Assembly (NCBI GenBank): GCA_019246455.1 | Contig: JAFAQJ010000034.1 | Span: 1-7,523 of the forward strand | Source of the DNA: Pseudolabrys sp. | GTDB lineage: Bacteria; Pseudomonadota; Alphaproteobacteria; Rhizobiales; Xanthobacteraceae | Direction: 5' to 3' | DNA: 7,523 bases | In this document: in pieces, positions 1 to 6,670 of the stretch | Position numbering within the stretch: position 1 is the first letter of the stretch | Layout: each line of letters starts with the position of its first letter | Position numbers and translations under genes: made by a program | The notes under the pieces: generated by a model | Databases searched by the model: none | What the model saw: the letters and a program-made list of their open reading frames with translations, nothing else | What the model was told of the DNA's origin: nothing

Positions 1-776
1 GTGCCTTTCGGCAGGAACAGCGCATTCCAGGTGTAGACGTCGAAGCCGCTGAGGCCTTGCTCCTCGGCGGTCTTCAATTCCGGAACGACTGGCGAGCGGG
101 TCTTCGTCATCATCGCGAGCGCCTTGACTTCGCCGGCCTGCACTTGCGCGACGCCGGTCGGCATGATGAAGCACGAATAATCGGTGCGGCCGCCCATCAG
201 ATCGAGCAGCGCCGGATGACCGCCGCGATAGGGCACGTGCGTTGCCGTGATGCCGAGCGTCGCGTTGAGCAGGACACAGGCCAGATGATCGGCCGAGCCC
301 GAGCCGGCCGAAGCAAACTGGGCCTGATGCGTCTTGGTGTAGGCTACGAGCTCAGGCAGGTTGCTGGCGGGTAAGTCCTTGCGAGCGACGACAACAATCG
401 GCATCTCGGCAATCAGCACGACCGGCGCAAAGTCCGCCGCGGCGTCGTAGAACGGGTGCTTGTAGAGCGATTGGCTTTGCGCATGCGTGCCGACGCTGCC
501 GATCACGAACTGGTAGCCGTCGGGCGCGGCCGTAGCGACTCGTCGCGATCCTGTGGTGCCTCCTGCGCCGCCGACATTCTCGACCACGACCTGCTGGCCG
601 AGAAACTCGCTCATGCGCGGCGCCAGAATACGTGCGACGGTGTCGACCGCGCCGCCGGGCGCGAACGGAACGACCATGACGACCGGACGGGCTGGCCATT
701 CCTGAGCCTTGGCGGGAGCGGCGGTCAGCGCCAACCCCAGGCATAGGGCGACCAATGAGGACCCGGCGTTCTTCAT
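1..776 (-). CDS. Bug/TctC-family periplasmic solute-binding protein (partial, C-terminus missing)
   Basis: Extracytoplasmic solute receptor of the tripartite tricarboxylate transporter type, expected to bind a small carboxylate in the periplasm. The reading frame starts at ATG 776-774 and stays open to the window edge (258 full codons; the family is usually about 320-330 residues). Residues 1-24 look like a Sec signal peptide: MKN, a hydrophobic stretch (LVALCLGLALTAA), then a probable cut after AKA before QEWPARP. Family hallmarks follow: VVPFAPGGAVDTVAR (35-49), LGQQVVVENVGGAGG (59-73), APDGYQF (84-90), the FASAGSGSADHL ligand-loop region (154-165) and YRGGHPALLDLMGGRTDY (183-200). A GGAGAAA ribosome-binding site (783-789, read on the minus strand) supports this start. 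It lies 17 nt downstream of the glnD stop on the same strand, so cotranscription is plausible. No TctA/TctB membrane partners are visible; many Bug proteins are encoded alone. The ligand cannot be inferred from sequence. Confidence 0.92.
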   Translation of the reverse strand, partial: MKNAGSSLVALCLGLALTAAPAKAQEWPARPVVMVVPFAPGGAVDTVARILAPRMSEFLGQQVVVENVGGAGGTTGSRRVATAAPDGYQFVIGSVGTHAQSQSLYKHPFYDAAADFAPVVLIAEMPIVVVARKDLPASNLPELVAYTKTHQAQFASAGSGSADHLACVLLNATLGITATHVPYRGGHPALLDLMGGRTDYSCFIMPTGVAQVQAGEVKALAMMTKTRSPVVPELKTAEEQGLSGFDVYTWNALFLPKG

Positions 777-793
777 GGAGCGTTTCTCCGATT

Positions 794-3610
794 TTAGTTG
801 ACGGCGATCTTTCCCGATTTTGCTTCCGCTGCGAAAAGCGCGATCAGTGCTCGTTTGATGGCCGCCTGCCGCGTCGCTGACGTGATCTGTGCGCCGAGCA
901 AATCGGTGACATAGAACACGTCGACCACACGCTCACCGAAGGTCGCGACGTGCGCCGAGGCGATGTTGAGATTGAGCTTCGACAGGGTTGCGGTCATCTC
1001 GTACAGGAGGCCTGTGCGATCGAGGCCAGTGACTTCGACCATCGTGTAGCGGTGCGACCATTGATTGTTGATGGTGACGCTCGGTTCGAGTGCGAAGGCC
1101 TTGATGCGGCCTTTCGGCGGCGTACGTTTGGTGATGATGTCGGGTAGCCGCAGATCGCCGCGCAGCGCTTTTTCGATCGAGTCCGCGATGCGCGCGGCGC
1201 GGCGTTCCTCGTCATCATCGCGCTCGAACTCGCGCGACACCGAGATGGTGTCGAGCGCCAGCCCGTCGGTCGTAGTGTAAATTTGCGCGTCGACGATGTT
1301 AGCGCCGGTCATCGCGCAGGCGCCGGCGATGATCGACAAAAGCCAGGGATGGTCGGGCGCGAACACCGTGAGTTCGGTGACGCCACGTGCGGCATCGAAC
1401 GAGATCGCGGTCGCTAATCGTTTTCCGGCGGCCTCGGCATCGCGCACGAATTTGGCGTGCTGAATCTTGTGCGTGAGGTCGACCTTGAGCCAATAGGCCG
1501 GATAAAGCCGCGCCATATAAGCCTCGAGCTGCTCGGCCGGCCAATCTTTCAGCGCGGCGCGCATTTCGCTCTGCGCCGCCGCCACGCGCTGGGCGCGGTT
1601 GACCTCCGAGAAACCGCCAGTCAGCGTCGGCTCGGTCTCGTAATAAAGTGTGCGGATCAGCTGCGATTTCCAGGTATTCCACACCCCGGGGCCGACGGCG
1701 CGGATGTCGGCGGTGGTGAGAATCGTCAGCAATTTCAGGCGGTCGACTGACTGCACCACCGCGGCGAAATTCTCGATGGTGCGGCGGTCCGACAGATCGC
1801 GCGACTGCGCGACCGACGACATCGTCAGGTGCTGCTCGATCAGCCAGGCGCACAATTCGGTATCGGCCTGCGAAAATCCGAGGCGTGGGCAGAAGCGCCG
1901 CGCCACGCGGGCGCCGGCGATCGAGTGATCCTCGGGACGGCCTTTGGCAATGTCGTGCAGAAATAGCGTGACATAAAGCACCGTGCGCTGTTGCGGGCGT
2001 ATCGTCTTGATCAGTTCACTGGCGAGCGGCATCTCGTTTGAGTCGCCGCGCTCGATTTCTTCAAGAACGCCGATACAGCGCAACAGGTGCTCGTCCACCG
2101 TGTAGTGATGATACATGTTGAATTGCATCATCGACACGATCTTGCCGAAGGCAGGCACGAACTTGCCCAGCACGCCGGACTCGTTCATGCGGCGCAGCAC
2201 CGTCTCCGGATCGTCTTTCGAGGTCAGGATTTCGAGGAATAGCTGGTTGGCCTCCTCATCGTCTCGCAGTTCGGCATCGATCAACTTGAGCGAACGCGTA
2301 ATGGCGCGCAACGCGTCCGGATGGAGCGCCAGGTTGTTCTTCTGCGCCAGACGAAAAACGCGGATCAGGTTCACCGGATCGCGCTTGAACACGCCCGAGC
2401 CGCTCACAGTGATGCGTTCGTTATCGATTTCGAAATCGTCCGAGCCGTCGAGCTTGCGCTTCTTGGGTGGCCGGAACCGCGCCATCAACCGGCTGAGCAC
2501 AGGAGCCGACTTGGCGTGCCGGTTCTCGAGCTCGGCCGAGACGATTGCGGTGAGGTCGCCGACGTCCTTCGCCACCAGGAAGTAGTGCTTCATAAAACGC
2601 TCGACGTCCTTCATGCCGGGGTGCGCGGTGTAACCGAGCCGCACCGCGATCTCGCGCTGCGTGTCGAACGCCAGCCGCTCTTCGGCGCGGCCCGAAATGA
2701 AGTGGAGATGGCAACGCACCGCCCAGAGGAATTCCTCGCAGCGGTTGAACAAATTGTGTTCGTGCTTGTCGAACACGCCGCGCTTGAGCAATTCATCGGG
2801 CTCACGCACGCGGAACACATATTTGGCGATCCAGAACAAGGTATGCAGGTCGCGTAGTCCGCCTTTGCCGTCCTTGACGTTCGGCTCGACGAGGTAGCGC
2901 GACTGGCCGACACGGCGCAGCCGGTCTTCGCGCTCGGCGAGCTTGGCGGCGACGAATTCGGCCGCGCTGTTCTGCACGACATCCTCGTCGAAGCGCGTCA
3001 CCAGTTCGTCGTAGAGCAAACGGTCGCCGAGCAGAAAACGGGCTTCGAGGATCGCGGTGCGGATTGTCATGTCCGCCTTGGCCTGGCGGATGCATTCGTC
3101 GACCGAACGCGTGGCGTGACCGACCTTCAGCCCGGTGTCCCACAGACAATAGAGGATCGCCTCGGCAACCTGCTCGCCCCAAGCGGTCTGCTTGTAGGGA
3201 AGCAGAAAGAGCAAATCGATGTCGGAGCCAGGCGCCTGCAGGCCACGTCCATAGCCGCCGGTTGCAACCACGGCCATCCGTTCCGCTTCGGACGGGTTCT
3301 GCGACGGGTAGAGATGCTTGCGCACGAATTCGAAAAGCAGCGCAATGACGGTGTCTTCCATCCGGCAGATGCGCTCGGCGCAACGACGGCCGTGGCGTTC
3401 TTTCAGCAGCAGTTGTTCGGCCTTGGCGCGACCTTCAGTGAGGGCGCTCTTGAGCGCTGGCGCGATGGCCGAACGCAGCTGGCTGTCGTCACTGTGGCGC
3501 GCAGCGATCGCTTCGAGCTCAGCCGCCAGAGCCGACGCGTCGATCAGCTCGGAGGCACCGCGGGTCTCGCGGGTAGCGCGACTGTCGCGCTCGAGGGCGA
3601 GTGAAGACAT
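794..3610 (-). CDS. glnD: Bifunctional [protein-PII] uridylyltransferase / uridylyl-removing enzyme GlnD
   Basis: Cytoplasmic nitrogen sensor. When glutamine is scarce it uridylylates PII proteins (GlnB/GlnK), and when glutamine is abundant it removes the UMP. The 938 residues match the usual alphaproteobacterial length. Visible domains in order: nucleotidyltransferase with GGYGRG (118-123) and GSDIDLLFL (128-136), whose D130/D132 are the expected metal-binding pair; the conserved PNVKDGKGGLRDLHTLFW stretch (243-260); a HD hydrolase domain with HHYTVDEH (501-508), the HD pair H552-D553 in LHDIAKGR and DHS (561-563); and two C-terminal ACT domains (about 745-794 and 855-903, the second with GLDRTGLLYEMTATLSKLN), where glutamine is sensed. 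All key motifs are intact, so both activities are expected. ATG 3610-3608 is chosen because an in-frame TGA lies about 11 codons upstream with no ATG/GTG/TTG between; no good Shine-Dalgarno precedes it. The gene diverges from the sulfonate-type ABC operon and is closely followed by the Bug-family gene. Confidence 0.98.
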   Translation of the reverse strand: MSSLALERDSRATRETRGASELIDASALAAELEAIAARHSDDSQLRSAIAPALKSALTEGRAKAEQLLLKERHGRRCAERICRMEDTVIALLFEFVRKHLYPSQNPSEAERMAVVATGGYGRGLQAPGSDIDLLFLLPYKQTAWGEQVAEAILYCLWDTGLKVGHATRSVDECIRQAKADMTIRTAILEARFLLGDRLLYDELVTRFDEDVVQNSAAEFVAAKLAEREDRLRRVGQSRYLVEPNVKDGKGGLRDLHTLFWIAKYVFRVREPDELLKRGVFDKHEHNLFNRCEEFLWAVRCHLHFISGRAEERLAFDTQREIAVRLGYTAHPGMKDVERFMKHYFLVAKDVGDLTAIVSAELENRHAKSAPVLSRLMARFRPPKKRKLDGSDDFEIDNERITVSGSGVFKRDPVNLIRVFRLAQKNNLALHPDALRAITRSLKLIDAELRDDEEANQLFLEILTSKDDPETVLRRMNESGVLGKFVPAFGKIVSMMQFNMYHHYTVDEHLLRCIGVLEEIERGDSNEMPLASELIKTIRPQQRTVLYVTLFLHDIAKGRPEDHSIAGARVARRFCPRLGFSQADTELCAWLIEQHLTMSSVAQSRDLSDRRTIENFAAVVQSVDRLKLLTILTTADIRAVGPGVWNTWKSQLIRTLYYETEPTLTGGFSEVNRAQRVAAAQSEMRAALKDWPAEQLEAYMARLYPAYWLKVDLTHKIQHAKFVRDAEAAGKRLATAISFDAARGVTELTVFAPDHPWLLSIIAGACAMTGANIVDAQIYTTTDGLALDTISVSREFERDDDEERRAARIADSIEKALRGDLRLPDIITKRTPPKGRIKAFALEPSVTINNQWSHRYTMVEVTGLDRTGLLYEMTATLSKLNLNIASAHVATFGERVVDVFYVTDLLGAQITSATRQAAIKRALIALFAAEAKSGKIAVN

Positions 3611-3640
3611 GATGTGTTCGGATACCGGAGGCTTTGCGGA

Positions 3641-3669
3641 CTGTCACCGCAGCGGGCACAAGATATAAT
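3641..3669 (+). promoter_or_regulatory. Candidate sigma-70-type promoter, upstream copy, reading toward ssuA
   Basis: CTGTCA (3641-3646; four of six matches to TTGACA) is separated by 17 nt from a perfect TATAAT (3664-3669). Transcription would start near 3676, giving a leader of roughly 235 nt to the ssuA-like start. This rests on motif matching alone; a perfect -10 can occur by chance in A+T-rich spacer DNA. Confidence 0.3.
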
Positions 3670-3740
3670 TGTCGGTAGGGAAATCGGTGCGGGCAGGATA
3701 ATATTCTAAAAAGTTCGAAAAATAAGACATAAATATTCCT

Positions 3741-3771
3741 TTGACCGCATAGGGGACCCCGCTGCTAGAAT
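3741..3771 (+). promoter_or_regulatory. Candidate promoter of the ABC transporter operon, proximal
   Basis: TTGACC (3741-3746; five of six matches to TTGACA) and TAGAAT (3766-3771; five of six matches to TATAAT) are separated by 19 nt, which is longer than the ideal 17. The spacer between them contains the palindrome GGGGACCCC (3752-3760). A start near 3778 would give a leader of about 135 nt before the ssuA-like gene. The TTGAC core suits alphaproteobacterial housekeeping promoters, but the long spacing lowers confidence or suggests dependence on an activator. Confidence 0.4.
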
Positions 3772-3901
3772 GAATATAGCGCCGATTTGAGCAACGCAGC
3801 TTGCGGGCGCTTAACAAATGCAGCTAAAGCGCGGGGCGCGAAACCACCCCTCGCAGGCTGAGTTCAACCAAAGGCTCCCGGCTCAACCGTGGCGCCGCGA
3901 G

Positions 3902-3906
3902 AGGAG
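3902..3906 (+). promoter_or_regulatory. Ribosome-binding site that fixes the ssuA-like start
   Basis: AGGAG lies 6 nt before ATG 3913. It decides in favour of this ATG over the in-frame GTG at 3889, which would add eight charged residues ahead of an otherwise normal signal peptide and has no comparable site upstream. Confidence 0.85.
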
Positions 3907-3912
3907 AGTTCG

Positions 3913-4887
3913 ATGCGCGTTCTATCCCGCCGTTCCGTTCTGGCGTCAGCCGTGTTGGTCGGTTTGTTGCCGACCACGACTTTGTTCGCCGCCGACAAAG
4001 TCACCGAAATCCGCATCGACTGGGCGACCTACAATCCCGTGTCGATGGTGCTCAAAGACAAAGGCTTGCTTGAGAAAGAGTTCGCCAAGGATGGCATCTC
4101 GATCCGCTGGGTTCAGACGCTCGGCTCTAACAAGGCGCTCGAATTCCTCAACGCCGGCTCGATCGACTTCGGCTCGACCGCCGGCTCTGCCGCGCTAGTC
4201 GCTAAGATCAATGGTAATCCGATCAAGTCGATCTACGTCTATTCGCAGCCCGAATGGACCGCGTTGGTGACCCGCAAGGACACCAACATCAACAAGATCG
4301 AAGACCTCAAAGGCAAGCGCGTCGCCGTGACGCGCGGCACCGACCCGCACATCTTCCTCGTGCGCGCATTGCAGTCGGTCGGCCTCACCGAAAAGGACAT
4401 CACGCCGGTGCTGTTGCAGCATCCCGACGGCAAGACCGCGCTCATTCGCGGCGACGTCGACGCCTGGGCCGGCCTCGATCCGATGATGGCGCAGGCCGAG
4501 ATCGAGGATGGCGCGCGCCTGTTCTATCGCAACAAGGCGGCCAATACCTGGGGCATCCTCAACGTGCGCGAGGAGTTCCTCAAGGATCATCCCGATCTGG
4601 TGAAGCGCGTGCTGGCGGTCTACGAAGAAGCACGCAAGTTCTCGCTCGCAAACTACGACGAAGAGAAAAAGTCGTTCCAGGCGGCGACCAAGCTCTCAGA
4701 CACCGTTGCCGACAAGCAGCTCAAGGAGCGCACGACAATCACCTTCAACAAGATCGGGGCTGAGCAACGCGATTCCATCCTGCAGGCCGGGATCGCTTTG
4801 CAGAAGGCGGGCGTGCTGCCCGCCGACGTCAACGTGCAAAAAGCCGTCGACGACCTGATTGCCGACCAATACGTCGCGACGAACTAG
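3913..4887 (+). CDS. ssuA: Sulfonate/taurine-type ABC transporter substrate-binding protein (SsuA-like)
   Basis: Periplasmic binding protein of the SsuA/TauA/NrtA group, delivering substrate to the permease and ATPase encoded just downstream. From ATG 3913 it has 324 residues, normal for the family. The N-terminus MRVLSRRSVLASAVLVGLLP is a signal peptide with a twin-arginine-like SRRSVL motif and a likely cut at LFA-AD (about residue 26). Family signatures include LEFLNAGSIDFGSTAG in lobe 1, the lobe-crossing IEDLKGKRVAVTRGTDPH segment, and the GDVDAWAGLDP segment. These closely parallel LEALNVGSIDLGST and GNVDAWAIWDP in Escherichia coli SsuA. The ribosome-binding site is ideal, and the gene is first in a plus-strand operon. 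A hairpin with a T-run follows its stop codon. The assignment to a sulfonate-type importer is firm at family level; the real ligand (alkanesulfonate, taurine or another small anion) is inferred, because no desulfonating enzyme is nearby. Confidence 0.9.
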   Translation: MRVLSRRSVLASAVLVGLLPTTTLFAADKVTEIRIDWATYNPVSMVLKDKGLLEKEFAKDGISIRWVQTLGSNKALEFLNAGSIDFGSTAGSAALVAKINGNPIKSIYVYSQPEWTALVTRKDTNINKIEDLKGKRVAVTRGTDPHIFLVRALQSVGLTEKDITPVLLQHPDGKTALIRGDVDAWAGLDPMMAQAEIEDGARLFYRNKAANTWGILNVREEFLKDHPDLVKRVLAVYEEARKFSLANYDEEKKSFQAATKLSDTVADKQLKERTTITFNKIGAEQRDSILQAGIALQKAGVLPADVNVQKAVDDLIADQYVATN

Positions 4888-4898
4888 AGCGTCGCATT

Positions 4899-4949
4899 CG
4901 ATCCCGGGCCTCCGCGCGTCCTCCCCCGGAGGTCCGGGATTGCGTTTTT
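4899..4949 (+). terminator. Terminator-like hairpin with T-run inside the ABC operon
   Basis: The arm 4899-4914 pairs with 4927-4942 over 16 base pairs, 14 Watson-Crick and two G-U wobbles, around a 12-nt loop (4915-4926). Five T residues follow at 4945-4949, 2 nt beyond the stem. It begins 11 nt after the ssuA-like stop and ends 10 nt before the permease ATG. The shape is that of an intrinsic terminator, but the loop is large and the T-run short. Partial termination, or protection of the upstream message from 3' decay, would both raise binding-protein output relative to the permease and ATPase. Which of these applies is inference. Confidence 0.7.
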
Positions 4950-4959
4950 CGGGCGGCTT

Positions 4960-5811
4960 ATGTCTCTTGTGACAATGGCAGCGACCGCCGAAACGCCGAC
5001 AGCAGAACGAAAGCAACGCAAGTCCGCGCTTAACCGCTGGAACCGCGTCGCGCTCGGCTTTCTGCTGCCGCTCCTGCTTGCGGCCGGCTGGGAAGCCGCG
5101 GTGCATTTCCATCTGGCGAGCGGCCGGCTGGTGCCGCCGCCATCCGTCATCTTCGCGACGTTCGCCGACCTCGCAAAAACGGGCGAACTGCAGCGCCACA
5201 CGTTCGCGACCACCGCGCGCGTATTCGCCGGCTTCGGCTTCGGCGTCGTGACCGGCACCCTGATCGGCGCGATGGCCGGTTACTCCGCGCTCACCCGCCG
5301 CCTGATCGACCCAAGCCTCCAGGCTTTGCGCGCGATTCCGTCGCTCGCCTGGGTCCCGCTGTTCGTTCTGTGGTTCGGCATCTTCGAGACATCGAAGATC
5401 ATCCTGATCGCGGTTGGCGTGTTCTTTCCGGTCTATCTCGGCGTGATGGGCGCGGTGATGTCGGTCGATCGCAAGATCGTCGAAGTCGGCCGCGCCTTCC
5501 GGCTGACCGGCCCGCAGATGATACGCCGCATTCTGTTGCCGGCCGTATTGCCTGCGTACGTCACATCGCTGCGCACCGGGCTCGGGCTCGGCTGGATGTT
5601 CGTGGTCGCCGCCGAACTCCTCGGTGCGTCGGAAGGTCTCGGCTATCTCTTGATCGACGGTCAGCAACTCGGCAAGCCGGCCGAGATCGTTACCGCCATC
5701 GTCGCCTTTGCGATCATCGGCAAGATCAGCGATTGGTTGATCGTGCTGGCCGGCGCGCCGTTCCTGCGGTGGGAAGATCGCTTCAGCGTGGCGCCGCAAG
5801 TCGAGGATTAG
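4960..5811 (+). CDS. ssuC: Sulfonate/taurine-type ABC transporter permease (SsuC-like)
   Basis: Inner-membrane channel subunit, expected to work as a homodimer with the SsuB-like ATPase. It has 283 residues in the BPD_transp_1 fold. Hydrophobic membrane segments lie near residues 30-46, 87-108, 123-141, 145-167, 208-225 and 243-265. The cytoplasmic coupling (EAA) loop is EVGRAFRLTGPQMIRRILLP (175-194), with the conserved G and the ILLP ending. The segment LRAIPSLAWVPLFVLWFG (123-140) is typical of SsuC/TauC permeases. The N-terminus before the first membrane segment is polar and basic. ATG 4960 is used, but ATG 4975 (residue 6) is equally possible: neither has a strong ribosome-binding site, and only a GGGCGG stretch precedes the first. 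The gene starts 72 nt after the binding-protein gene, across a strong hairpin, and ends 3 nt before the ATPase gene, so translation of the last two genes is probably coupled. Confidence 0.9.
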   Translation: MSLVTMAATAETPTAERKQRKSALNRWNRVALGFLLPLLLAAGWEAAVHFHLASGRLVPPPSVIFATFADLAKTGELQRHTFATTARVFAGFGFGVVTGTLIGAMAGYSALTRRLIDPSLQALRAIPSLAWVPLFVLWFGIFETSKIILIAVGVFFPVYLGVMGAVMSVDRKIVEVGRAFRLTGPQMIRRILLPAVLPAYVTSLRTGLGLGWMFVVAAELLGASEGLGYLLIDGQQLGKPAEIVTAIVAFAIIGKISDWLIVLAGAPFLRWEDRFSVAPQVED

Positions 5812-5814
5812 GCC

Positions 5815-6609
5815 GTGGCACTCGCAATCGCCAATGTTTGCAAGACCTACCCGAATGGCGTTCACGCGCTTGAAGGCATTACGCTCGACGTCAAGCCAGG
5901 TGAGATCGTCGCCATCGTCGGCGGGTCAGGTTGTGGCAAGTCGACCTTGCTGCGCGCGATCTCCGGCCTCGACACGCCGAGCAAGGGCGAGGTGGTGCTC
6001 GATAGCGTGCGCATCGTGGCCCCGCACGAGAAGATCGGCATCATTTTCCAAGAGCCGCGGCTGTTGCCGTGGCTGACGGTGGCGCAGAACGTCGGCTTTG
6101 GCCTCGAGGACAGACCGTGTGCCGAGCGTGAGTCGCGTGTTGCGACGGCGCTGCGCCGCGTCGGACTGAGTGACAAGGCAAACGTCTGGCCGCGCGAGTT
6201 GTCCGGCGGACAGGCGCAACGCGTCGCGATCGCCCGCGCGCTGGTCCCACGGCCCGACGTGCTGCTGCTCGACGAGCCGTTCTCGGCGCTCGATGCCTTT
6301 ACCCGCACCGACTTGCAGGATCATTTGTTGGGGCTGTGGGACGAGTTCAGGCCGACGCTCGTTCTGGTCACGCACGACGTCGAGGAAGCGATCGTGCTCG
6401 CGGACCGTATTCTAGTGATGCGGCCGCGTCCCGGCCGTATCGCCGACGAGATCGTTACCGATCTACCGCGTCCGCGCGACCGCCAATCGGCGGCGTTCGA
6501 TTTCGCCAAGCGGCGCGTACTGGCGGCGCTCGACCGCTCGCTGGACCGCGCCAAGCGCATTGATGACCGGGAGACCAAGGCGGACGAGGGTGCGGCGCTG
6601 TGGTGGTGA
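5815..6609 (+). CDS. ssuB: Sulfonate/taurine-type ABC transporter ATP-binding protein (SsuB-like)
   Basis: Cytoplasmic ATPase that powers the importer. All nucleotide-binding motifs are intact in its 264 residues: Walker A GGSGCGKST (36-44), Q-loop IGIIFQEPRLLPW (74-86, Q79), signature LSGGQ (129-133), Walker B VLLLDEP (149-155, with D153 and catalytic E154), D-loop SALD (157-160) and the H-loop VTHD (H187). The RLLPW sequence after the Q-loop and the PRPGRI segment after the H-loop are typical of the nitrate/sulfonate/taurine subfamily. The start is GTG 5815, 3 nt after the permease stop; GAGG at 5803-5806, inside the end of the permease gene, is a suitable ribosome-binding site. The tail beyond about residue 218 is charged (PRPRDRQ, KRIDDRETKADEG) and is probably not part of the catalytic core. 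The gene order binding protein, permease, ATPase completes a classical three-gene importer. Confidence 0.95.
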   Translation: MALAIANVCKTYPNGVHALEGITLDVKPGEIVAIVGGSGCGKSTLLRAISGLDTPSKGEVVLDSVRIVAPHEKIGIIFQEPRLLPWLTVAQNVGFGLEDRPCAERESRVATALRRVGLSDKANVWPRELSGGQAQRVAIARALVPRPDVLLLDEPFSALDAFTRTDLQDHLLGLWDEFRPTLVLVTHDVEEAIVLADRILVMRPRPGRIADEIVTDLPRPRDRQSAAFDFAKRRVLAALDRSLDRAKRIDDRETKADEGAALWW

Positions 6610-6610
6610 T

Positions 6611-6628
6611 AGCCGCGGCATAGCGGCT
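6611..6628 (+). terminator. Small hairpin after the ssuB-like gene, possible weak terminator
   Basis: AGCCGC (6611-6616) pairs perfectly with GCGGCT (6623-6628) around a 6-nt loop, directly after the stop codon. There is no T-run behind it, so it is a poor intrinsic terminator by itself. It sits just before a second hairpin (6637-6653), and the pair may act together to end or protect the transcript. Confidence 0.35.
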
Positions 6629-6632
6629 CATC

Positions 6633-6670
6633 GTGTCCGGGTCTTGTGCCCGGCATTGACGTCTTTATAG
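6633..6670. repeat. Palindromic intergenic element resembling a dispersed Bradyrhizobiaceae-type repeat
   Basis: CCGGG (6637-6641) pairs with CCCGG (6649-6653) around the loop TCTTGTG, and is followed by CATTGACGTCTTTATAG. From memory, a widespread intergenic repeat in Bradyrhizobium and Rhodopseudomonas relatives has the form of a C/G-rich palindrome with a CTTGT loop followed by CAT, two to four bases, and ACGTCTT. This copy matches that layout with differences in the stem. The assignment is a recollection of the consensus, not a search, and one copy in a window cannot prove a repeat. The trailing T's also let the hairpin double as a weak terminator of the ABC operon. Confidence 0.4.

Larger units (their letters stand above)
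3611..3912. other. Divergent intergenic spacer, partly A+T-rich
   Basis: About 300 nt lie between the starts of glnD and the ssuA-like gene with no convincing coding region. The stretch 3697-3740 is much richer in A+T than the flanking genes, as expected of a promoter region. Visible elements: the heptamer AATATTC at 3700-3706 and again at 3732-3738 (32 nt apart, about three helical turns), with its near reverse complement GAATAT at 3772-3777; the palindrome TTCGAA (3714-3719); GGGGACCCC (3752-3760); and a possible transcript stem pairing AGCGCC (3778-3783) with GGCGCT (3806-3811), enclosing GCAA/TTGC (3791-3794 with 3801-3804). I recognise no riboswitch or named operator. The spacer must carry the promoter of glnD on the minus strand as well, but I could not choose one. 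Confidence 0.7.

Noticed and set aside
352..746. Open frames of 96-130 codons on both strands over the Bug-family gene
   Set aside because: They are out of frame with a gene that carries a signal peptide and conserved family motifs, and their products are arginine-rich and low in complexity.
2115..2857. Plus-strand frames of 156 and 178 codons inside glnD
   Set aside because: They are shadows of the intact glnD coding sequence, with no domain signature or promoter context of their own.
3752..3811. Spacer stems (GGGGACCCC and the AGCGCC/GGCGCT pair) as a riboswitch
   Set aside because: The stems are short and match no riboswitch architecture I know. They are noted only as possible transcript or DNA structures.
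3889..3912. GTG at 3889 as the start of the ssuA-like gene
   Set aside because: It would add eight residues, with a charged REE run, before the signal peptide, and would put the excellent AGGAG ribosome-binding site inside the coding region.
3818..4198. A 126-codon plus-strand frame starting upstream of the ssuA-like gene, possibly a leader peptide
   Set aside because: Most of it overlaps the ssuA-like gene in another frame, it has no good ribosome-binding site, and its product shows no hydrophobic or regulatory-peptide character.
4696..5865. A 389-codon open frame on the minus strand covering the permease gene
   Set aside because: It is the reverse complement of a well-supported gene with clear permease motifs. 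Its product is rich in R, G, D, E, A and H without recognisable domains, as expected from antisense frames in G+C-rich DNA.
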